Counted from the stretch's first letter, positions 1 through 8,432 are shown. The stretch: 35,501 nt of DNA from Acanthaster planci (GCF_001949145.1 NW_019091544.1:515620-551120); one strand, 5' to 3'. The notes: a model not told the origin generated them from the letters alone. Made by a program: numbers and translations.

Positions 1-390
1 TGGTACATGCATAAAGGTAAGATCACGAAGCAACTTTACTTTAGACCATCACTGTTTGATTAAAATTAACTTTTTAGGACAAAAGTACTCGGAAAGTACT
101 CGGCCGAGTACTTTCCGAGTACTTTTCTCCTCAAAACTTAAATTTTACACAGTGTCTGAAGTCCAACAATTATTTTGTAATCTTACCTCTGCACATTTAC
201 CATCAAATGCCTGTGCACTCTGGCTTTATTCCCTCTTACCCAGTTCAGTATTTTGCAGAGTACGTTGGTACTTGGAAACTACTCGACTACAACACTGATT
301 CACGGTGTCGCAAAATAAATCAAGTCTCTCGCCGCTAGATACAAAGCGTTACGTATTATCAGACAGCATTGATACGTTAGCCCACGGGCA
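1..390. other. Left flank / left end of the virus-like element, no gene
   Basis: No supportable coding region is seen here. The stretch holds the 46-bp palindrome at 81-126 and AT-rich sequence downstream of the minus-strand integrase. TTTATT at 225-230 is a possible minus-strand poly(A) signal for that gene. Whether bases 1-80 are host or element is not decidable, because no inverted match to the sequence around 10.6 kb was found by eye. The open frame at 56-298 has no recognisable content and runs through the palindrome. Confidence 0.5.
81..126. repeat. Perfect 46-bp palindrome built of four AGTACTCGG units
   Basis: Bases 81-103 are the exact reverse complement of 104-126, with no loop. 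Each half holds two direct copies of an 11-bp unit (core AGTACTCGG), so the structure is a tandem repeat in inverted duplicate. It breaks at 80/127 (c opposite c). It lies 265 bp beyond the integrase stop, where an element terminus would be expected. A diverged copy of the motif (gtacttggaaactactcg) occurs near 269-286. Confidence 0.9.
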
Positions 391-1377
391 TTATTTAGCG
401 GGCGGTAACTCGGTGTCTTTGGGTATAACTTTAAGCTCTTCGATGAAACTTCTATTTGGTTTATTTGATAAATAATATAAAGTGGGCCCCGTTTTCACGC
501 GCTTGCCATTGACCTCATGCCTGTGCGGTTCCTTACTTTATAAACGTCCACGCTCCAAATCGGATCTGTGGCTCTTCTCACGGTGCCTCCCTCCTGCTCA
601 CCCGGGTAATGTAAATATCTAACTAATACATCTAGATGCAATTTGCTTTTAACGGGGCCGCGGGCGTTTGCCGTACTTGACCCAATTTTATTGCGTTTGC
701 AGGCTCTTTATCAATTGAACGTGTTTTTTTCTTCATTTAGGGATTTTACGACTTGAGGCAAGCGTTTCACGTATGCAACGTTACGAATGCCTGCGTTTAA
801 CATTTTCTGCGCGTATTTATGGCCAAATGAACGCTTGGCTGAAGTTCGATTAAATCGTTCCACAATTCCCTGCGATCGATGTACTCCGGGTTTATCCACT
901 TGAATTTCTACTTTATTTTTCGTCATCAATTTTTAAACTCGCCTTTAAATTCCGATCCCGAGTCCACCATTATAACCTTTGGCCAAGTCAGTGGCGAACG
1001 ATCGTAAATTTTCTTGACGGCTTCAGACGTTTGCTCGGCCGTTTTACTGGTCAATGGCTCGGCTTCTTTATAACGAGAACCGACGTCTATGACGCATAAA
1101 GCGTATTTATAAGTGTTACGGCCCACGCGATCCCAAGGCAAGTATAAAACGTCCAATTGTTGCATGTCATAAGGACTAACATATTCTGATTGTAACGTCA
1201 TTGGCCTGGGTACGTAATCTGGAGCGGGTAAATAAATTTGCCAAACTGCCTGTTTTTTTAACCAGGATCGCACGGTTGGTTTTTCTGCACCCGTTTTTGT
1301 GCCAAATGATCGACGGCACTTTCGCCTTGCCAATAGCCTTGAGAGCTGAAAAATAATTTTGGAAATTCTTGGTTCAT
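391..1377 (-). pseudogene. RVE (retrovirus-type DDE) integrase of Maverick/Polinton kind, frameshifted
   Basis: This gene would encode the enzyme that inserts the element's DNA into the host chromosome. An ATG at 1377 opens a frame whose short N-terminal helix region shifts into the 1333-926 frame. That frame holds WLKKQAVWQIYLPAP, then the core with the first catalytic Asp (QLDVLYLPWD) and the second (VMVDSGSEF is the family pattern; here IMVDSGSEF). A frameshift near 929 leads to 929-711, which carries the catalytic Glu in SQGIVERFNRT and VKRLPQVVKSLN. Broken frames from about 640 to the stop at 391-393 hold the C-terminal domain, ending in FIEELKVIPKDTELPP. All three DDE residues persist, but at least two frameshifts and stops make it non-functional. 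The closest described relatives are the Polinton integrases and the F54H12.3-type transposon-derived proteins; this is family knowledge, not a search result. Confidence 0.9.
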
Positions 1378-1393
1378 TTAGAATATAATATAA
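1378..1393. promoter_or_regulatory. 16-bp AT-only-like gap between divergent start codons
   Basis: The integrase ATG (minus, 1377) and the next gene's ATG (plus, 1394) are only 16 bp apart, and the gap reads ttagaatataatataa. It is the switch point between the leftward and rightward gene blocks. If both starts are correct, the promoters must lie inside the opposing coding regions, or this TATA-like stretch serves both ways. No experimental support is available. Confidence 0.4.
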
Positions 1394-1827
1394 ATGGCAA
1401 GCGCATTAATGATGGTCGGAGGAGCGATAGTAAATGCATTAGCATTTACGGGTTCAAACTTTTTGTTTGTTAGTCTATCAAAGAGTAAAAAGACGAGGAA
1501 AGTAAACGTGGAACGTAAACGCGACGACCTAGCCCTGGAACAATTGGCACAAGTGAAAGAATCCTGGGAGCAAAATCGCATTCGTATGTTAGACTTTTTA
1601 AACGAACATATGAGACAAAAACGCGCGAGTCAGCAGACGTTTGTAAAAGTGGATGACGCGTTACGCGCTTATGCCGGATTGACCAGTAAAAACGACCAGA
1701 GCCGAAATTATCCAATCTCTAAGTGCCGTCCGAAGACCAGAAAATTCGCGAGTTTATATGGATTTTAGGCAGGACGGCTTTGGTAGGTCTTTCTGGTGTA
1801 TCGGTACAGTTGAAATACTATTTTTAA
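1394..1827 (+). pseudogene. Small protein with N-terminal membrane segment and helical body, unknown function
   Basis: The ATG at 1394 opens 124 codons. Residues 1-30 are hydrophobic (VGGAIVNALAFTGSNFLFV), a likely membrane anchor or signal. They are followed by a charged helical region rich in Lys/Arg/Glu (ERKRDDLALEQLAQVKESWE) to about residue 90. The frame then shifts near 1705-1720. Another frame continues with REFIWILGRTALVGLSGV and ends at 1825-1827, so the original protein was probably about 145 residues with a second hydrophobic tail. The gene starts 16 bp from the divergent integrase start and stops 4 bp before the next ATG. No family is named with confidence. Its place beside capsid genes suggests a virion or membrane-associated role. 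Confidence 0.6.
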
Positions 1828-1831
1828 AAGA

Positions 1832-2056
1832 ATGGATCATCAATTATCAGACGTGAAAGCCAACCTAAGCAACATCGAGCAAATGCTCGGCGACATACGC
1901 CCAGATATCGATCTTATTGGTTACTTGGTTTTAGAGATTCAAAATTGGGCAGCAGAAATGGAATCTGAATCATTTCGCAAGAGAAATCAATTAACGCAAT
2001 ATGAAGACTTATTTTTCGTGGCGGGTGTATCGTTTATCACGTTTTCTTTCCTGTAA
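1832..2056 (+). CDS. Small helical protein with C-terminal hydrophobic tail, unknown
   Basis: Intact 74-codon frame from ATG 1832, preceded by TATTTTTAAAA. The first 60 residues are heptad-like and acidic (NIEQMLGDIRPDIDLIGYLV). The last 14 are hydrophobic (FFVAGVSFITFSFL), as in tail-anchored membrane proteins. It follows the upstream gene after 4 bp and precedes the capsid gene, so a small structural or membrane role is plausible. It is one of the few unbroken frames in the element, though short frames survive by chance more easily. Function not recognised. Confidence 0.5.
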   Translation: MDHQLSDVKANLSNIEQMLGDIRPDIDLIGYLVLEIQNWAAEMESESFRKRNQLTQYEDLFFVAGVSFITFSFL

Positions 2057-2098
2057 AAATTTTCCAGTAAATTAAGAATCGTTAGATATTAAGAAATT

Positions 2099-2179
2099 AT
2101 GTCGCATCAATTCACTAAAAAATTAAACCCGAGTCGCAGACTAAAAGCGCCTTGCGTGATTAAAGGCGAAAGACTTTAA
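2099..2179 (+). CDS. Tiny basic peptide (26 aa), possible
   Basis: ATG at 2099 gives MSHQFTKKLNPSRRLKAPCV followed by six more residues and TAA at 2177-2179. It has about eight basic residues in 26 and lies in the otherwise empty gap between two genes. Short basic peptides are known in core complexes of some dsDNA viruses, but nothing beyond composition supports that here. It may equally be a remnant of a longer gene or chance. Confidence 0.3.
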   Translation: MSHQFTKKLNPSRRLKAPCVIKGERL

Positions 2180-2188
2180 GTAACCATC

Positions 2189-3159
2189 ATGCATAATCCG
2201 AGTACCATAGCAGCGGGCCACACGCTGAACGTAAAATTCCCCGCCTTAGGCATTGACGACGTAATCGTCCCGGGTACTGCAAAGTTGGCGCTTAAACTCG
2301 ATTTAGACGGAGCATCAGATGATAATCGTACAGTGTATAGCAACGTAGTGCGAAATTTCGGAAATCTCGGAAATAAACGTCAGTTTACAATGTAATAAAA
2401 TCGTCAGTTACCGAGACGCGGACGTGTTTCATAATTTCAAAGATAACTGGCTACCAATTTCACAAACTAAAAATATGGCTTATTTCGGATTAGAACGTGA
2501 AAACGTCGCAAAATCGCGCCTTGGTGCTTCCGACTAGATGCAGCCGCAAACAACGGCAAAGATAAGGCGATTGCCGATGCATTTAAAAATCGATATGCGA
2601 TACCGTTAGATGCGCTGCTATAGACGGTCACGGGCCGTTTTATCCATCGGGGTTTAAAGAACCTCAGACGTATCAGTTGACTTTAACAGCAGGATAAAGT
2701 TGTCAATTCGGTAGATACCTTGACAGAATATGCAATTTCAGACCTGACCCTAAAGTATGAAGTTGCTACAAACCGAAACCTGGCAATGAGTATACGGTTT
2801 TATAATCCGCATATAACTAAAACGGTCGTCACGGTCGAAGGCAAACCAAATCAACTATACTTGCAGGGACTTTTCGAGTATCAGCATTTATCGAGATTAC
2901 TTAATGTTTTGGCGACTCGGAACTGAATCGGCTCGTGCAGTTGAAAGGGCCTAAACCTGATGGGCATCGACATGGCTGACTATTGAAAAGATAAATACGG
3001 CCTGTGGCTCGATTTCAGGAGTTCCAATGGGAATTCGGCTCACGGGTCTGGTAGGCCATTAGGCGGCGGTGGTGATATATCGATTCAGATGGAGCGCGAG
3101 GCAGAGGCCGCGGGGCCTTTAATGATGTACGTCTTTTTAAAAGTCTTCATTGCGCGTTA
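2189..3159 (+). pseudogene. Major capsid protein candidate (double jelly-roll type), multiply frameshifted
   Basis: The shell protein of the virus-like particle is the best candidate for this block. ATG 2189 starts with HNPSTIAAGHTLNVKFP, then VIVPGTAKLALKLDLDGASD and NRTVYSNVVRNF. The frame breaks near 2395. Further pieces lie in other frames at about 2396-2537 (a stretch with YRDADVFHNFKDNWLP), 2538-2620 (NNGKDKAIADAFKNRYAIPL), 2640-2690, 2720-2926 (TLTEYAISDLTLKYEVATN) and 2985-3159 (KYGLWLDFRSSNG, then QMEREAEAAGPLMMYVF). About 320 codons over 970 bp fits the smaller double-jelly-roll capsid proteins of Polinton-like elements found in cnidarian and other invertebrate genomes (recalled family resemblance). 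At least four frameshifts and several stops are present. The C-terminus overlaps the ATPase start, probably after a deletion. Assignment rests on recalled motifs and position next to the packaging ATPase. Confidence 0.7.
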
Positions 3160-3725
3160 ATCGTAGGCGATACCGGGATTGGCAAAACTCTTTGGATATT
3201 AGATCTATTAGAAACCGAGTATAAATTTACGTTTGAGGCAATTACTATTATTTGTCCCACGTTATTTAAAAATAAAATCTATTTGTAGCGACTGTGGGTT
3301 CATACCGATGAAAACGTTTATTTATGCGACTTGGGTAGGGAGAACTTAGAATTAAATGAAGCGATCAATCTATACCAGAAAATTTTTGACGGAACAAATA
3401 CGCTTTTTATTATCGATGATTGCGCCTTGAATCAGATTATAAAGTATAGAAAAAAATAGTAAAACGTGTGCGTTGTCTAAAATGGCCTTTAGTGGGCGCC
3501 GTTATAACGCAAAAATGTAATGCCGTTTTAAAAGACTTTTGGAGTAATATGGCTTGTGTGTCTATTTTTTACTGTGAAGATAAATCGTCTTTCGATCAAA
3601 TGTTGGATGAAAACAATGCTATACCCTATGAAGAATGCGACCAATTGAAACGGCATTTAAGAAATTTGAAATATTGTAAATTGGTCATTAATACTCAGTC
3701 GCCCGTCTCGTGGTTTTTGATGTGA
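3124..3725 (+). pseudogene. FtsK/HerA-type genome-packaging ATPase, nonsense and frameshift
   Basis: This would drive packaging of the element's DNA into capsids. In the first frame a Walker A motif GDTGIGKT is at 3166-3189, preceded by hydrophobic CALIV. An in-frame TAG lies at 3286-3288. A Walker B-like run TLFIIDD sits at 3400-3420, and the frame ends at TAG 3457. The C-terminal third continues in another frame (3468-3725) with AVLKDFWSNMACVSIFY and KYCKLVINTQSPVSWF, resembling the region after the catalytic core in the Polinton/adeno-like A32-type ATPases. About 200 codons is near the usual 200-260. The N-terminus begins immediately at the capsid gene end, so a small deletion between the two is likely. 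The P-loop and acidic pair are intact, but the gene is dead. Confidence 0.85.
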
Positions 3726-3767
3726 ATAAAACTTATAAAATATTTTTAAAAATTGACAATAATTGAA

Positions 3768-4288
3768 ATGGATAATAAAAAATGTACCCAGTGTAAGATA
3801 TCACAAGAAATCTCTAATTTTCGAATTAAGTCGAATGGCGAGATAAATTTATAGTGTAATAACTGTCTCGATAAAAAGAACAGAGAGTGAAAATAAGAGA
3901 CGGAAAGACACGTGTATAGAATGTGACGGCGCGGACGTTTGTCCTCATAAAAAACAGATTTGCCTGCAAAATTTGCGGCGATGCGGTTAAAATCACAATT
4001 GATCGATGGCTGAGTAACTCTAAACAGCACTACAAATAATATAATTTATTCAACCCTGAAAAATTTGTCGATCGGGAATTTCTAGAAGAAATGGTCGACG
4101 AGCATGAAGGTTGTTACTATCTCGACTGCGAGGCGAAATTACAATATATCGAGCAAAGAGATGATCAAGCGACAATCGAAAGATTACATACGGATTTTGT
4201 GCACGTGAAATGGAATTGTGCACTCGCTTGTCGAAGATGTAACTTTATGAAAAAATATAATATGGTACCCGAATCAACTGATTTATAA
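3768..4288 (+). pseudogene. HNH-like / multi-zinc-knuckle protein, broken
   Basis: ATG 3768 starts a Cys-rich head with CTQC (residues 6-9) and CNNC downstream of an in-frame TAG at about 3852. A frameshift follows, then CKIC near 3962. The intact C-terminal frame 4091-4288 has a long conserved block (CYYLDCEAKLQYIEQRDD, ATIERLHTDFVHVKWNCALA) and ends in CRRCNFMKK. Pairs of CxxC around a D/H-containing strand, with the final C-R-x-C-N, resemble HNH/recombination-endonuclease-VII type nucleases. These are common accessory genes in viruses and mobile elements. The catalytic His cannot be fixed with certainty. It follows the ATPase by 42 bp. A nuclease role in replication, resolution or packaging is inference. 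Confidence 0.5.
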
Positions 4289-4320
4289 TGCCTGCTAGCT
4301 ATTAATTACTTATTGCAAAC

Positions 4321-4623
4321 GTTGACCAAATTAAAAATCCCAAACGCGTGGAGCAGGGGAAAAAACTAGCCGAGCACAACAAGAAAATGAAGCAACAAAA
4401 AGATGAAATGAGGCGAAGCGAGTGAAACGAAACGGTTTCAGAAAACAGAAATTTGATATTAGGTGGCTTGGCAATTGCCACGCTCGCACTTTTCTTAATT
4501 TTTAAAAATATGTCAGCGCCTGCAAAAGTTCAAGTTGATCAACCACCGCCAAAAATTCAAACAACTACTGCGCCCGAAATCCTGGAATTAATTTTTAAAA
4601 GGCTATATATTAAGAATGAGTAA
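4321..4623 (+). pseudogene. Small single-pass membrane protein remnant
   Basis: One frame runs from about 4306 to TAA 4621-4623 with a single in-frame TGA at 4423-4425. It begins with a strongly charged helix (KKLAEHNKKMKQQKDEMRR). After the stop comes a clear membrane segment (LILGGLAIATLALFLIF, 4459-4509) and a Pro-rich tail (VQVDQPPPKIQTTTAP). No start codon is apparent upstream. Its end overlaps the next gene: ATG at 4616 lies within the sequence ATGAGTAA, an 8-bp overlap typical of compact viral genomes. Function unknown; charged helix plus one membrane segment suits a minor virion membrane protein. Confidence 0.5.
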
Positions 4624-5032
4624 CGCAAAAGCTTTAGACGTAAACGGCGTGGCCAATACTATTTACCACGGTGCAGAAGTCAGTTTAATTTCCATAGGAT
4701 ACGCCATGCCATCGAGTAAGCTGTTTAAAATCAAACCACTCGATTTGAATAAGCTATCAGTCAAAGACACGTTAAAATTGCCCGCAGTGTCAAGCGGCGC
4801 ATTAGCCACGCAAGGATGGCTTGTGGCACAAGGTATATTGCCGCAGGTTTGCCTAGCACTTAAAATAAAAACTGTTTATTTTAAAGTAACAAGGGCTGAA
4901 GGTGGATTTGACCCTGAAGAAATACCCATGGAAAACAGAGGGGACTCAAGTTTAACGAATGACGACGACGACGACTTTTCTTTAGGCACGGTTGAAATCA
5001 GCAGCGAACTTGATACGACTTCAATCTCCTAG
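4616..5032 (+). CDS. Unknown conserved-looking protein, 138 aa, intact
   Basis: Intact frame from ATG 4616 (overlapping the previous gene's stop) to TAG 5030-5032. The N-terminal half is mixed hydrophobic (NGVANTIYHGAEVSLISIGY). The middle has ALATQGWLVAQGILPQVCLA, and the tail is acidic with five consecutive Asp (NDDDDDFSLGTVE). It has no signal peptide or clear membrane helix. It survives unbroken between decayed genes. No known domain recognised; the context among capsid, ATPase and membrane genes suggests a virion component or assembly factor. The acidic tail could bind basic partners. Confidence 0.55.
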   Translation: MSNAKALDVNGVANTIYHGAEVSLISIGYAMPSSKLFKIKPLDLNKLSVKDTLKLPAVSSGALATQGWLVAQGILPQVCLALKIKTVYFKVTRAEGGFDPEEIPMENRGDSSLTNDDDDDFSLGTVEISSELDTTSIS

Positions 5033-5057
5033 AACGGTTAAACCGAAGCTAACCTGA

Positions 5058-5243
5058 AACACCCAGCCCAGGTTAGAACTCAACGTGCATAAACCGATAG
5101 TTGATAACTTTTACGAAAATTATTGTAAAATGGGTAGCACCGACGTACCGAGTAGACCTAATTACGGTTTAATTGAATACCGGCCAATTAAGGGTTATTT
5201 TTCGAAGGTGCTTATAGATGGGCAACGCGGGAAGTATTATTAA
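5058..5243 (+). pseudogene. Open-frame remnant, unknown
   Basis: A stop-free frame from 5058 to TAA 5241-5243 contains VDNFYENYCKMGSTDVPSRP and NYGLIEYRPIKGYFSKV. It looks coding in composition, but its only ATG is internal (5130). It overlaps the next small frame by 26 bp. It may be the N-terminal part of the same gene as 5218-5345, split by a frameshift. No family recognised. Confidence 0.35.
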
Positions 5244-5345
5244 CGAGTTAAAAGAGCCGGGTCAATTGCTAAATTTTGAGACTGTAGCAGAACAGGCCAA
5301 AAGCCGCGGAATATTCATGAGAGATATTTTAGGATTTCGAGACTA
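5218..5345 (+). CDS. Short frame (42 codons), possible N-terminal or separate small gene
   Basis: ATG 5218 reads MGNAGSIINELKEPGQLLNF and continues to TAA 5343-5345, ending GIFMRDILGFRD. A Met-Gly start with Asn at position 3 would be compatible with N-myristoylation, although this is weak at such length. It sits 17 bp before a broken start of the coiled-coil gene. It could be a piece of the preceding frame. Confidence 0.3.
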
Positions 5346-5362
5346 AGGCCAAAAGATAGAAC

Positions 5363-6176
5363 ATGTGAGTCAGAGTTTAAAAACGAATCAACCAGAAAAA
5401 ATCGAGCTAATGGAATTTCCCAAAGCCGCGGATCGAGTGAGCGAAATTGTAGGAGAGCTTACGAATGATAAACTATCGCAAAGGGATTTTGTAGGAGAAA
5501 GTAAACGAGTACCAACGGAGGGATTAAATCTATTAAACCAGGGCAAATTGGATCTGCTGGACGATAAAATTCAACAGGTTAAAAATGAATTGGAAGAAAC
5601 GACGACCGATGCGAATGCCCGGAACTCTCGGAGCAATTAGACGATTTACAAAATCGACAGAAAAGGCCGATTAGAAGTCATTAATAGAAATACGGATAAA
5701 CCCTGCACGCAAATTAATTGAATTAAAGAAACAATTACCACTGTCATGGATTCCGATTTGACATTTGGCGAGAGAATTAGAATTTTTTTCGAGAGCAGGG
5801 CGTTATGATTGTAAGAATTTAACTGCCTTTGGGTTGGCCGTTTATTGCATCATCGCAAGTGTGGCCGCCAGCGTAAAGTCGGTAGGAACGCCTAGTCTGT
5901 AACCTGAACCCAACGCCAGCACTTTCATCAAAAGGTGGAATCGTCGATTTGATAAAACGTCAATTATGGAATTTGGCTAATGTATTGAAGAAACTCGGAT
6001 TGAAAGCGCTCGCGGCATTGCCGGGAATAATCGGCAGTATTTTAGGGTGGATATTAAATGTGACGAGTAAGGCGGTCAGTTGGGTCGCGGAACACGTGTG
6101 GACTTTATTTGTAGCGGTAGGTTATTTGGTTTTGACTTTAATACAAAAACGTAGGTTAATAAATAAGTTTAGGTAA
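5363..6176 (+). pseudogene. Coiled-coil + Pro-linker + amphipathic membrane protein, frameshifted
   Basis: ATG 5363 is immediately followed by TGA in its own frame, while a frame shifted by one (from 5365) is open to 5640, so a single-base loss near the start is likely. That frame is a long charged helix or coiled coil (KLDLLDDKIQQVKNELEE). Broken frames at 5640-5940 include TFGERIRIFF, a hydrophobic stretch (AVYCIIASVAAS) and a Pro/Ser linker. The last frame to TAA 6174-6176 carries LKALAALPGIIGSILGWIL and VWTLFVAVGYLVLTLIQ, two hydrophobic helices. Together about 270 codons. The architecture (coiled coil, membrane helix, linker, hydrophobic C-terminal domain) fits a viral membrane-interacting protein. 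The name and role are not known. It ends the rightward block. Confidence 0.55.
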
Positions 6177-6192
6177 AAAAAGATTTCTCCAA

Positions 6193-6244
6193 TTCTCAAA
6201 TTTGAGAAAGGGGTATATTTTTTGCTTTTATTTTTCTAAATAAA
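6193..6244. terminator. Convergent 3' ends: 16-bp palindrome and opposed AATAAA signals
   Basis: The rightward block stops at 6176 and the leftward block at 6236. Between them is a perfect palindrome ttctcaaatttgagaa (6193-6208). AATAAA occurs on the plus strand at 6239-6244 and on the minus strand at 6227-6232. Both transcripts would end here, overlapping by a few tens of bases. The poly(A) role is inferred from sequence only. Confidence 0.5.
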
Positions 6245-6427
6245 TACTTCATACAGCATGAAACTGAGACCACCTACAGCAATGGCTCCTACTGTCAACG
6301 ATAATTCGCTTCGCGTCTAACGGTTTCTTTTCTGGTAAAATTGGCTTTACTGTTGAAATTGGCTCAGGTAAAATTGGCAGTTCTTTTTCTGGTACTTGAT
6401 CATCTAAAACTCCACCGGAATTTAAAC
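6236..6427 (-). pseudogene. Pro-rich spacer and C-terminal membrane segment
   Basis: Minus-strand frame starting beside the end of the next gene reads SGGVLDDQVPEKELPILPEP and a second KPILPEKKP repeat. After a frameshift it continues as LTVGAIAVGGLSFMLYEVFI and stops at 6236-6238. Because it begins exactly where the 6422-7322 gene stops, it may be that gene's original tail, separated by a one-base shift at about 6425, rather than a separate gene. A Pro-rich stalk ending in a membrane helix would anchor a surface protein. Confidence 0.4.
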
Positions 6428-7322
6428 TCGGTCCATTAAACCTGTCTGCATGTCTTTAGTCGCGATTTGTAAATTATTATATCCTTCAAAAGTGCGGATA
6501 CGTAAATCCATATCCGCAGGTACCAGATATAACCCCGGCGCTACTACCAAATTTAGAGGCGTTTTCTCGTATTGCAATGAATCTTGAAATTGCTCTGAAT
6601 TCATTAGATACTCCACTATAGTAATAAACTGTCGTTGCGCGTCTAGTCCAGTGCCAGTGGCTAAAACACTCGTCTTTGTTTGTGCCTGACCTCCCAATAA
6701 CGCGTATACGTAAGCTCGGCTCGATTCATTCACCTTTGTAACGCCCACGTCCGTCAACCTAGACTTTTTGGGAATAAAATCCCACCAGGTTAGAGTGATT
6801 GCGTCCGACTGTTGAATCCAAGTGACAGTATAAGTTCGCGCGTGACCAGATCCTTTTGGCGGATCAGCCCAGCCAAAGCAAATATAAATAGATCCCGCTT
6901 ATTTGCCATTGGTGACGTGTAAGTCGTGCGGGTCGTAGTTTTTACCGGGGACTGGGACGTATCCAATGGTATAATAATAAAAGGCAGTTCATAGTCCATT
7001 TGATACCGTGTCCTGTGTCTGTTTATACGACTTATTCGGATCGACTCCGTATAAATTTCCGATGATCGTAATTGTTGTGCAATGCGTCAAATACGTCGTC
7101 GCTCGCAATGGCGAGTTGTAAAATATTTTCTCACGGTGTAATACACTTTGAAATTAAATAAAGCCGACATGTACGGATTGGGATCAGATAACAAGTCAAA
7201 ACGCACTCCACATGCAGTCGTTGCTCAGTACATTGCGAAATTAAATTGATTTTGATAAAACAAAATCGGCTCGCTTGGCCTTTATTGAAAACGATCGATA
7301 AATGATTAAAGTTGGCTCCCAT
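6422..7322 (-). pseudogene. Probable virion structural protein, unknown family, frameshifted
   Basis: ATG 7322 (MGANFNHLSIVFNKGQASRF) begins a protein spread over several frames. The pieces are about 7130-7200 (LLSDPNPYMSALFNFKVYYT), 7010-7090 (YNSPLRATTYLTHCTTITII), 6999-6790 (DYELPFIIIPLDTSQSP, then FIFALAGLIRQKDLVTREL) and 6757-6422 (VNESSRAYVYALLGGQAQTK, YNNLQIATKDMQTG). Total about 300 codons, mostly short beta-prone stretches rich in Thr/Ser/Tyr. It stands at the 3' end of the leftward block, opposite the capsid block. A minor capsid, penton or spike role is possible by position only; no diagnostic motif was found. Confidence 0.45.
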
Positions 7323-7337
7323 TTATTTTAGACGCGT

Positions 7338-7420
7338 TTAAAAAGGAGTTGTCGTTGGTTTCACGTCTCGGTAAGCGGGTGGCTGTTCTTCGTACTTTAC
7401 TGACTTGTGCAAAGTTATTC
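7338..7420 (-). other. Short frame with a PPAY (PPxY) motif
   Basis: A frame reading KYEEQPPAYRDVKPTTTPF then TAA (7338-7340) follows the end of the helical protein in a shifted frame. It may be that protein's true C-terminus or a separate fragment. PPxY is the WW-domain-binding late motif used by many enveloped viruses and some adenoviral proteins. At this length it could be chance. Confidence 0.3.
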
Positions 7421-8044
7421 GCCAAGTTTTTTCAAAAGATCTTTTTTAAAAACTGCCGCTCGTTCATTGGCTAGCGCTTCTGCTCTTTCACTGACTTGCC
7501 ATTTGAATTCTTTACTCGTCGATTTACTTTTTTTAAAAATTATGTCGTACTTGACCTAATTTTTTCTTTCATTTCGTTAAACGTTTTAACCTCAAATAAA
7601 AACAGTACAAATTCCTCTTGGGATATGTCGCCGTCTTCAATCGCGTGCGAGACGTGTTCCTCGATTGCATTTAATTTGGCATCGGCAAGTACGCGGGTTT
7701 GAACGTGTTTTTTTTTTTGTGCGCCAGTCGACGGCTGGCGTATTTTAACATCGCGTAAGCGCCAAATGCCCGATTGCGAGACCTTCCATCACTAGTCCTA
7801 CGGGGCCAGTAATTACTCCTAAAATAGCGGGAATTCCTATAGCCGCGGAAGTTGTGCCTATCGCTTCTGTGCCGTACTCCACGTAATTGAGTGCAGTAAG
7901 TATTAGTTTAATTTTTTTGTAACTAACTTCATGTGCATTACGTTCTCTTTGGATTTGAGATTTAATTTATTTGATTTTTTTGTCGAGTTTGTCTCGGTTT
8001 GATACCCAGTTATCTGGATAGATAGACTCGTCGTTTGTCGTCAT
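7415..8044 (-). pseudogene. Helical protein with central Gly/Ala hydrophobic segment, frameshifted
   Basis: ATG 8044 starts MTTNDESIYPDNWVSNRDKL, a charged helical region with an in-frame TAA at 7967-7969. The same frame then gives EYGTEAIGTTSAAIGIPAIL and a hydrophobic Gly-rich segment, ending at about 7745. A second frame at 7700-7550 continues as a helical segment (AIEEHVSHAIEDGDISQEEF). A third (7520-7415) reads EFKWQVSERAEALANERAAV and ends KKLGE. The order coiled coil, membrane-like Gly-rich segment, amphipathic helices recalls membrane-active proteins of viruses, but no named family is claimed. About 210 codons. At least two frameshifts, one after a poly-A/T run near 7712-7721. Confidence 0.5.
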
Positions 8045-8062
8045 CTGCTTAAAATATACATT

Positions 8063-8368
8063 TTAAATTTTTGCGCCTAATATATTTAACTCGATAATTA
8101 ATCTGTCGTTTTCATTTCGTAAGAGTCCGCCTCTATTTCTTCGCTGCAATATTCTAGGTGTTTCAAAGTCGCTACGGAAATATCGATTCGTTGAAATCAG
8201 TTGTAACAGGTCAAACGAGTGCCTGTTGTAAAAATTATAGTTTTTGTCTAATTGAGAACAATAAATGAATACGAGCCTATCCGATTCTAACGTATAGCGT
8301 CTTTCAAATAAAATGTTTTTAACTGAAATTACCTTATCGCCGTTTGAGTTATCGATGACATTTTTAAT
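8063..8368 (-). pseudogene. Unknown protein remnant, 101 stop-free codons without a start
   Basis: A frame between TAA 8369-8371 and TAA 8063-8065 (minus strand) is open for 101 codons, with coding-like composition: KNILFERRYTLESDRLVFIY and FYNRHSFDLLQLISTNRYFR, then RRNRGGLLRNENDRLIIELN. No ATG occurs near the start. A start in a shifted frame is implied, because an ATG in another frame lies at 8358. Basic and aromatic in nature; no family recognised. It lies between the helical protein (18 bp away) and the next unknown gene. Confidence 0.45.
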
Positions 8369-8432
8369 TTAAACGCCTTAGGATTTTGGCACAAATAAAA
8401 ATTATGAGTCTCCTTTTTATATTAAACAGGTT

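Noticed and set aside
56-298. 80-codon frame at the left edge
   Set aside because: It reads through the palindrome and has no coding-like features.
391-1377. Integrase as part of an LTR retrovirus or Gypsy element
   Set aside because: No reverse transcriptase, protease or LTR lies beside it, and the neighbours are capsid and packaging ATPase genes of the Polinton kind.
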